Shown here: in pieces, positions 7,357 through 11,515 of the stretch
Layout of the letters: every line of letters starts with the position of its first letter
Numbering within the stretch: position 1 is the stretch's first letter
Source: an uncultured Acetobacteraceae bacterium
GTDB lineage: Bacteria > Pseudomonadota > Alphaproteobacteria > Acetobacterales > Acetobacteraceae
DNA: 11,515 nt
Direction of reading: 5' to 3'
Assembly (NCBI GenBank): GCA_903839965.1
Contig: CAIMEK010000495.1
Span: 1 to 11,515 of the forward strand
Made by a program: the position numbers and the translations under genes
The notes under the pieces: generated by a model
What the model saw: the letters and a program-made list of their open reading frames with translations, nothing else
Databases searched by the model: none
Told to the model about the DNA's origin: nothing

Positions 7357-8162
7357 TGGCGCCTGCCTGGCATCGCCCCTATCCGTTGGCGGTGTCGATT
7401 GCCGCCACCCTGGTGGTCGGCTTCACCGTGCTGCCGCTGCCCTTCATCGTGGTGTACGCCTTCAGCCCCACCAGCTACCTGATATTTCCGCCGACCGGCA
7501 TCTCGCTGCGCTGGTTCGCCAACTTCTTCGCCAACGACCGCTTTCGCGCCGCGCTGGTCAACTCCCTGAGCATCTCCGCCATCGTCACGGTGGTTACCCT
7601 GCTGGCCGCGCTGCCGACCGCGGTGATGACGGTGCGTTGCCGCTTCGGCGGGCGCGCCTTGTTGCTTGGCCTGGTCACCGCACCGCTGCTGGTTCCCGGC
7701 GTCATTACCGGCATTGCCTGTCTCGGCTTCCTGGCGCAAACCGGCATCGGCGTCGGCTACTGGCCCATCGTCGTGGCGATGGTCTGCTTCACCCTACCGT
7801 TGGCGCTGCGCCCGTTGGTCGCAACGCTCACCGGCGCCGACCCCGACCTGGAAGTCGCCGCCCGCAACCTGGGCGCCCGCCCGCTCAGCGCCTTCCTGCG
7901 GGTGACCTTGCCGAACCTTGCACCGGGACTGGTGGCCGCCGGCACCTTCGTTTTCGTGGAGGCGATGGACAATTTCTCCATCACCGTGTTCCTGACCGAC
8001 CTGCGCACCACCACGTTGCCGGTGGAGGCTTACAGCTACATCCGCGATTGGGACGACCCGACCGTCGCCGCCATGGCCACCCTGCTGGTGCTGCTGAGTG
8101 TCGCCCTCGTCTTCATGATCGAATGGTTACTGGGCCTGGACCGCCTGCTCGACCTCAAGTGA
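7356..8162 (+). CDS. ABC transporter permease (PotC-like), second inner-membrane subunit
   Basis: The protein has 268 residues with about six transmembrane segments. The first is at SIAATLVVGFTVLPLPFIVV, after the N-terminal PLAV, as in PotC-type proteins. The EAA cytoplasmic loop is DLEVAARNLGARPLSAFLRV. ATG 7356 is preferred over GTG 7353: it forms a TGATG one-base overlap with the previous stop, and GGAGG at 7344-7348 sits at the better 7-nt distance. It completes the first importer. The following 59 bp (8163-8221) separate it from a second, different importer. Confidence 0.92.
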   Translation: MAPAWHRPYPLAVSIAATLVVGFTVLPLPFIVVYAFSPTSYLIFPPTGISLRWFANFFANDRFRAALVNSLSISAIVTVVTLLAALPTAVMTVRCRFGGRALLLGLVTAPLLVPGVITGIACLGFLAQTGIGVGYWPIVVAMVCFTLPLALRPLVATLTGADPDLEVAARNLGARPLSAFLRVTLPNLAPGLVAAGTFVFVEAMDNFSITVFLTDLRTTTLPVEAYSYIRDWDDPTVAAMATLLVLLSVALVFMIEWLLGLDRLLDLK

Positions 8163-8169
8163 CTGGTTT

Positions 8170-8176
8170 GGAAGGA
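8170..8176 (+). promoter_or_regulatory. Strong ribosome binding site serving the 13-codon leader ORF
   Basis: GGAAGGA lies 7 nt before ATG 8184. The long downstream permease gene at 8222 has no Shine-Dalgarno sequence of its own (CTCTCCACGACC precedes it). Ribosomes therefore probably load here and reach the permease by coupling through the short ORF. Confidence 0.5.
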
Positions 8177-8183
8177 TGCCCGC

Positions 8184-8225
8184 ATGACCAGCCCGCTCCT
8201 CGCCCTGGCCTCTCCACGACCATGA
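8184..8225 (+). CDS. Possible 13-residue leader peptide coupled to the permease gene
   Basis: This short frame encodes MTSPLLALASPRP. It has a well placed GGAAGGA site, and its TGA overlaps the start of the next permease gene in an ATGA junction, exactly like the real gene pairs in this operon. It may be a translational coupling leader. Alternatively it may be the surviving start of a deleted gene: a binding-protein gene would be expected here, and LLALASP could be the beginning of a signal peptide. It is too short for any similarity test by eye, so it could be chance. Confidence 0.35.
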   Translation: MTSPLLALASPRP

Positions 8226-9064
8226 GCGAATCTGTCATCGCACCCGACCCTGCCGCATTGCGCATCGTGCCGCGGCGGCATTGGGGCCGCGCGGCGGCCG
8301 TTGTCGTCATTCTCGTGCTGTTCGTGCTGCTTGCGCGTGCCTTTGCGCAGGGGCAGATCGAATGGCGCTATGTTGGAGCCTTCCTGACCGCGCCGGCTGT
8401 TCTGCAGGGGCTGGCGAACACGGTGGTGATGGCGGTTGTGGCGATGGCGTTGGGCATCGTGCTCGGCACCGTCGCCGCCATGATGCGTTCCTCCGCCAAC
8501 CCGGTGCTGCGCGCCGCGGCGCTCGCTTATGCGTGGCTGTTCCGCGGCACACCGGTGATCCTGCAACTGCTGCTGTGGTTCAACCTGGCGCTGATCTTTC
8601 CGACCATCGGCCTGCCCGGCCTGTTCTCGCTGCGCACGGTCGATGCGATGACGCCCTTCATGGCGGCGCTGCTTGGGCTGGGCATCAACCAGGGCGCCTA
8701 TACGTCCGAGGTGATCCGCAGCGGCATGCTGGCGGTGGACCACGGGCAGTACGAGGCCGCGCGCTCCATCGGCATGACCCGCCTGAAATCGCTGCGCCGG
8801 ATCATTCTGCCCCAGGCCATGCGGGTGGTGATTCCGCCGCTGGGCAACGAATTCATCTCGATGGTGAAGATCACTTCGCTGGCCAGCGTCATCCAGTATG
8901 CCGAGATCCTGCACAGCGCGCAGAACATCTACTACGCGAATGCGCGCGTGATCGAGTTGCTGATCGTGGCGGGGATCTGGTACCTGGCGGTGGTCTCGGT
9001 GCTGACGCCGCTGCAAATGCTGCTGGAACGTCGCTTCGCCCGCGGCATGGCGCTCAGCCGATGA
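8222..9064 (+). CDS. Polar amino acid ABC transporter permease (HisM/GlnP family)
   Basis: The protein has 280 residues. An N-terminal transmembrane segment (about 25-45) precedes the HisM/GlnP domain. Motifs include GLANTVVMAVVAMALGIVLG, AYAWLFRGTPVILQLLLWF and the EAA-type loop HGQYEAARSIGMTRLKSLRR. The stretch ILPQAMRVVIPPLGNEFISM, diagnostic of polar amino acid permeases, follows. It acts in the inner membrane, probably as a homodimer because only one permease gene is present. ATG 8222 overlaps the stop of a 13-codon ORF and begins just before the first hydrophobic segment. The family imports amino acids, opines or related zwitterions. No cognate binding protein is encoded nearby; it may share the one at 4408 or use one encoded elsewhere. 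Confidence 0.93.
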   Translation: MSESVIAPDPAALRIVPRRHWGRAAAVVVILVLFVLLARAFAQGQIEWRYVGAFLTAPAVLQGLANTVVMAVVAMALGIVLGTVAAMMRSSANPVLRAAALAYAWLFRGTPVILQLLLWFNLALIFPTIGLPGLFSLRTVDAMTPFMAALLGLGINQGAYTSEVIRSGMLAVDHGQYEAARSIGMTRLKSLRRIILPQAMRVVIPPLGNEFISMVKITSLASVIQYAEILHSAQNIYYANARVIELLIVAGIWYLAVVSVLTPLQMLLERRFARGMALSR

Positions 9065-9825
9065 GCGGCTTCGTTTCGCTGCTCGACCTGCACAAGAGTT
9101 TCGGCAGCTTCAAGGCGCTGAGCGGGGTTACGCTGCATATCCGTCGCAGCGAGGTGATCTGCCTGATCGGCGCATCGGGCTCCGGCAAGACAACGCTGTT
9201 GCGTTGCATCAACCAGTTGGTGACGCCGGACCAAGGGCTGGTGATCGTCGACAGTGAGCTGGCCGGCTTCCGTCGCGACGGCAACAAGCTGCATCCGCTG
9301 CGCGAAAGCGAGATTGCCCGCCAGCGCCTGGCGACCGGCATGGTGTTCCAGCGCTTCAACCTGTTCCCCCATCTCACCGCGCTTGGCAACGTCATCGAAG
9401 GACCGACGCAGGTGCAAGGGGTGCCGCGCGAGGCGGCCCTGGCGGAGGCGCGGCGGCTGCTGGAGCGGGTGGGCCTTGGCGACAAGGCCGATGCCTATCC
9501 GGCGGCGCTGTCGGGCGGCCAGCAACAGCGCGTGGCCATCGCCCGCGCGCTCGCCATGCACCCCAAGCTGATGCTGTTCGACGAACCGACCAGTGCGCTC
9601 GACCCCGAACTCGTCGGCGAGGTGCTCGCCGTGATGAAGGAACTGGCAAGCTCGGGCATGACCATGATCGTCGTTACCCACGAGCTCGGCTTTGCCCGCG
9701 AGGTTGCCGACCGGGTCGTTTTCATGGACGGCGGCAGCATTGTCGAAGTCGGCCCGACCGCCCAGGTGCTGGGTGCGCCGCGCGAGCCACGGACCCGCGC
9801 CTTCCTGTCCGCCGTCATCTCCTGA
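9061..9825 (+). CDS. Polar amino acid ABC transporter ATP-binding protein (GlnQ/HisP family)
   Basis: The protein has 254 residues, the normal length for GlnQ/HisP. Motifs in order are Walker A GASGSGKT (37-44), Q-loop Gln97 (VFQRFNLFPHLTAL), signature LSGGQ (150-154), Walker B LMLFDE (170-175) followed by PTSALDPELVGEVL, and switch His207 (VVTHELGFA). There is no TOBE extension, unlike the ATPase at 5453, so the two importers are of different classes rather than duplicates. The start overlaps the permease stop by ATGA. A long Q-loop insertion (RRDGNKLHPLRESE, 71-84) is usual in amino acid transport ATPases. Confidence 0.94.
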   Translation: MSGFVSLLDLHKSFGSFKALSGVTLHIRRSEVICLIGASGSGKTTLLRCINQLVTPDQGLVIVDSELAGFRRDGNKLHPLRESEIARQRLATGMVFQRFNLFPHLTALGNVIEGPTQVQGVPREAALAEARRLLERVGLGDKADAYPAALSGGQQQRVAIARALAMHPKLMLFDEPTSALDPELVGEVLAVMKELASSGMTMIVVTHELGFAREVADRVVFMDGGSIVEVGPTAQVLGAPREPRTRAFLSAVIS

Positions 9826-9861
9826 CCGACGGCGACGCCCGCTTGCCAAAGGACATCAGCC

Positions 9862-10767
9862 ATGCCGGAAGACAACGCTGCAACCGGACCCTGCTGGCAA
9901 GAGCGCGTGCCGCTCGCGCCCGCCAATCATGCCCCGCTGGCACCTGAATATCCCTGGCCCGATGGCTATCAGGCGGCGATGTTCCTTTCCTTCGACGTCG
10001 ACGCCGAGACCGCCTGGACCGCCAAGGATCCCGCCCGCTACACCGAATTGGTGACGATGTCCTATGGCGGCTACGAGGCGCGCGTCGGCGTGCGCAAGCT
10101 GCTGGAGCTGCTCGCACAGGAGGAGCTGACGGCGACCTTCTTCCTCACGGGCTGGTCGGTGGAGGCGCATCCCGCCATGGCGGACGCCATCCTGCACGCA
10201 GGCCATGAAATCGCCCATCACGGCTTTCATCATCTCATGCCGCAACCCGGCGACCCGATGCTGGTCGAGGAGGTGGATCGTGGCCTGGACACGCTGAAAC
10301 GCCGCCTTGGCGTCATCCCGATCGGCTATCGCGCCCCCTACGGCGAAAGCTGCGAGGAGCTGCGCGTGCTGCTCAAAAAGCGTGGACTGGTCTATTCCTC
10401 GTCCTGGCGCGACGATGTGCGCCCCTACCGGCATGTGCTGGCGGACGGCGCGCCGGGGCTGATCGAGCTGCCGGTGACGATGACCTATGACGACTGGCTG
10501 TTTGGCCTGTCGCACCGCTACAGCCCGCGGCCGATGTTCCCGCGCGAGCACGTGCTGTCGATCTGGAAGGATGAGCTTGAGGAAACCCGTGCCTGGGGCG
10601 GCATGGTCACGACCGTTTTGCATCCGCAATGCAGCGGCCGCCCGATGCGCCTCAAGCTCCTGCGCGAGTTCCTGCAGCACACCCGCTCACTCGGCGACGT
10701 ATGGATCGCCAGCGGTCGACAGATCGCCCATCATTTTGCCCTCTGCGAAGCCGCCTCTGAGCGGTAA
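9862..10767 (+). CDS. NodB-fold polysaccharide deacetylase-like hydrolase, H. pylori PgdA (HP0310) type
   Basis: The protein has 301 residues with no signal peptide, so it is probably cytoplasmic and acts on a small molecule. The metal site can be read: SFDVDAE with Asp45 and Asp47, then HEIAHHGFHH with His120 and His124, and the GYRAPYG motif (155-161). HPQCSGRPMRL near the C-terminus matches the HP0310-like subgroup, which also contains PuuE-type allantoinase relatives. These enzymes hydrolyse C-N bonds of amides or cyclic amides. AAGGA at 9849-9853, 8 nt before the ATG, is a good ribosome binding site. It lies 36 bp after the second importer, so it is probably the last gene of the operon and processes imported substrate. 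The last codon and stop sit at or next to the IS630 junction, so its C-terminus may be slightly altered. A structural peptidoglycan role is unlikely. Confidence 0.87.
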   Translation: MPEDNAATGPCWQERVPLAPANHAPLAPEYPWPDGYQAAMFLSFDVDAETAWTAKDPARYTELVTMSYGGYEARVGVRKLLELLAQEELTATFFLTGWSVEAHPAMADAILHAGHEIAHHGFHHLMPQPGDPMLVEEVDRGLDTLKRRLGVIPIGYRAPYGESCEELRVLLKKRGLVYSSSWRDDVRPYRHVLADGAPGLIELPVTMTYDDWLFGLSHRYSPRPMFPREHVLSIWKDELEETRAWGGMVTTVLHPQCSGRPMRLKLLREFLQHTRSLGDVWIASGRQIAHHFALCEAASER

Positions 10768-11258
10768 TGCCAGTCGCCCCAAACATTGACACACGCCCAT
10801 TCTCTGGCCCCGATTGATTGGATGCGGGCTGGGTCATCGACCAGGAACTGCCAGGCGCTCCGGCAAGCCTGAACGATGGCGTCGTAGGTGTCCCAAACAA
10901 GCGCACAGAGCTTGTTGCCACGCAGATATTCCCAGACGTTCTCCATGGGGTTCAGCTCCGGCGCGTAAGGCGGCAGCGCCAGCAGCGTGATGTTCTCCGG
11001 GACGATCAGCTTTTCACCGGCCTGATGCCAGCCGGCGCGGTCCAGAATCAGCACGGCATGCGCTCCTCGTGCCACTTGGACGCTGATTTCCTTCAGATGC
11101 TCGTTCATCGCCTCGGTATTGACCGCCGGCATGATGATCGCGGCACCCCCCCACGAGCCGGGCAAATCGCGCCGAACAGATGCACGGAGTCATGACGGTT
11201 GTCGCGCACCATCAACGGACGGAAGCCTTTCTCGGCCCAGATGCAGGTGTGGCCCAGC
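10731..11258 (-). pseudogene. IS630-family transposase, truncated and frameshifted
   Basis: Two frames join into one protein. The upstream part (down to about 11146) reads HTCIWAEKGFRPLMV and HLFGAICPARG. The downstream part (11165 to 10731) reads AAIIMPAVNTEAM, HAVLILDRAGWHQAG and LPPYAPELNPMENVWEYLR. The latter two hold the second and third catalytic acidic residues of the DDE_3 domain (Asp in LILD, Glu in NPMEN). The N-terminal helix-turn-helix and the first catalytic Asp (normally DEAR, just before the preserved part) are absent, so it cannot be active. The frames meet at seven G residues (11152-11146 on this strand); an extra G or a -1 slip restores the reading. The frame closes at 10731, inside the convergent deacetylase gene, so the last 11 or so residues are probably chimeric. 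Confidence 0.8.
10768..11258 (-). mobile_element. 5'-truncated IS630-family insertion sequence remnant
   Basis: About 0.5 kb of an element that is normally about 1.1 kb. It carries only the 3' half of the transposase on the - strand. The right limit is placed by the end of the + strand deacetylase (stop at 10765-10767, GGTAATGCC, where a TA would suit IS630 targeting). The left limit is placed where the transposase reading gives way to an AtuA-like + strand reading (about 11255-11262). No terminal inverted repeat pair can be shown because the transposase-start end is missing. Both limits are approximate. Confidence 0.65.
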
Positions 11259-11384
11259 GGCTTGGCGTTTCCAATGGCGCCGGCGCATCTCAGCAGGGGC
11301 GAGGTGTTCCGCTTCAATCTGAACCACGTCGTAACGCCGGAACATCCGCTTGAGATGTTCCGCACTGAGCTGAAGGAGGTTTGA
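11259..11384 (+). pseudogene. 3' remnant of an AtuA-like (DUF1446) gene
   Basis: In the + frame ending at TGA 11382-11384 the last ~41 codons read GLAFPMAPAHL, GEVFRFNLNHVV and PLEMFRTELKEV. This resembles the C-terminal end of acyclic terpene utilisation AtuA-like proteins, which carry a NLAFPFSPS-type block and a VYEF-VxHVxxVDDPLALF-type block. Everything upstream has been replaced by the IS630 fragment. The family is usually followed directly by a small DUF4387 gene, which is what follows here, 2 bp after the stop. The open frame continues back to ATG 11199 through antisense IS sequence, but that part is not AtuA. Assignment is from remembered family patterns, so moderate confidence. Confidence 0.6.
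11373..11379 (+). promoter_or_regulatory. Ribosome binding site of the DUF4387 gene, inside the AtuA remnant
   Basis: AAGGAGG lies 7 nt before ATG 11387 and is the best Shine-Dalgarno match in the window. It fixes the DUF4387 start. It is embedded in the last codons (LKEV) of the truncated upstream gene. Confidence 0.75.
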
Positions 11385-11386
11385 GC

Positions 11387-11515
11387 ATGGCGACCTTGGG
11401 CGAGTTGGCCAAGTTGATCCGGTCGAAAAATGCAGGCGCCTTCATTTTGACTTTCGACGTCATGTTCGAGGACGAGGCGACATACCGCCGGGTGTTGGCG
11501 TCGAATGCGCTGACC
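11387..11515 (+). CDS. DUF4387 family protein, 5' part
   Basis: The first 43 codons are visible and the frame is open at the right edge. ELAKLIRSKNAG, FILTFDVMFEDEATY and RRVLASNALT are the expected N-terminal pattern of DUF4387, a small domain of about 100 residues of unknown mechanism. It is encoded beside, or fused to, AtuA-like DUF1446 proteins in catabolic operons. The start is set by a strong ribosome binding site and a 2-bp gap after the AtuA remnant stop. Its partner gene is destroyed, and its native promoter was presumably lost with it. It would now depend on readthrough from the operon ending at 10767 across the IS fragment, or on a promoter I could not identify. Confidence 0.8.
   Translation, partial: MATLGELAKLIRSKNAGAFILTFDVMFEDEATYRRVLASNALT

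Noticed and set aside
10818..11195. 125-residue + strand ORF
   Set aside because: It is antisense to the IS630 transposase, whose DDE motifs are clear on the other strand.
11199..11258. N-terminal part of the + strand ORF that ends at 11384
   Set aside because: This segment is antisense IS630 sequence; only the part after about 11259 looks like AtuA, so ATG 11199 is a fortuitous start.
11262..11365. - strand N-terminal extension of the transposase frame to ATG 11365
   Set aside because: It lies opposite the AtuA remnant and does not show the DEAR motif expected upstream of the preserved transposase segment.
1..11515. tRNA, rRNA, CRISPR arrays, tandem repeats or phage attachment sites
   Set aside because: Reading by eye showed no cloverleaf, no regularly spaced repeats and no integrase; nothing could be supported.

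Overview
The window is GC-rich and densely packed, with genes overlapping by ATGA- or GTGA-type junctions. Its gene families are typical of Pseudomonadota accessory catabolic operons. Alpha- or betaproteobacterial origin is likely, but I cannot place it more finely. All intact genes lie on the + strand. Only an IS630-family transposase fragment, near the right end, lies on the - strand.

Left block (1-4302): four genes run stop-to-start without gaps. They are the 3' part of an MmgE/PrpD-family protein, an argininosuccinate-lyase-fold C-N lyase, an XRE-cupin regulator, and an IadA-type (isoaspartyl dipeptidase) amidohydrolase. The lyase keeps the catalytic core of its superfamily but lacks the motifs that bind the arginine half of argininosuccinate, so a biosynthetic ArgH role is unlikely. 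MmgE/PrpD proteins include iminodisuccinate epimerase, which works with a C-N lyase in Agrobacterium. The pair therefore suggests catabolism of N-substituted aspartates (iminodisuccinate, EDDS-like chelators, opine-like or aspartyl conjugates).

Middle block (4303-9825): a 105-bp gap carries a hairpin and a possible promoter. It is followed by a complete ABC importer of the spermidine/putrescine/ferric type (binding protein, ATPase, two permeases). A second importer of the polar amino acid type (one permease and one ATPase, no binding protein) comes next. A 13-codon ORF with a strong ribosome binding site sits just ahead of the second permease and overlaps its start.

Right block (9862-11515): first comes a cytoplasmic NodB-fold hydrolase resembling Helicobacter pylori HP0310 (PgdA). 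Then comes a broken 5'-truncated IS630 transposase, followed by the last ~40 codons of an AtuA-like (DUF1446) gene and the intact start of a DUF4387 gene, which runs off the window. An IS-associated deletion has apparently joined the catabolic/transport operon to a neighbouring AtuA-DUF4387 operon.

Working model (inference): the importers bring in an aspartate- or amino-polycarboxylate-like conjugate. The epimerase-like protein sets its stereochemistry, the lyase splits a C-N bond to release fumarate, and the IadA-like and NodB-fold enzymes hydrolyse amide variants. The XRE-cupin protein senses a metabolite.
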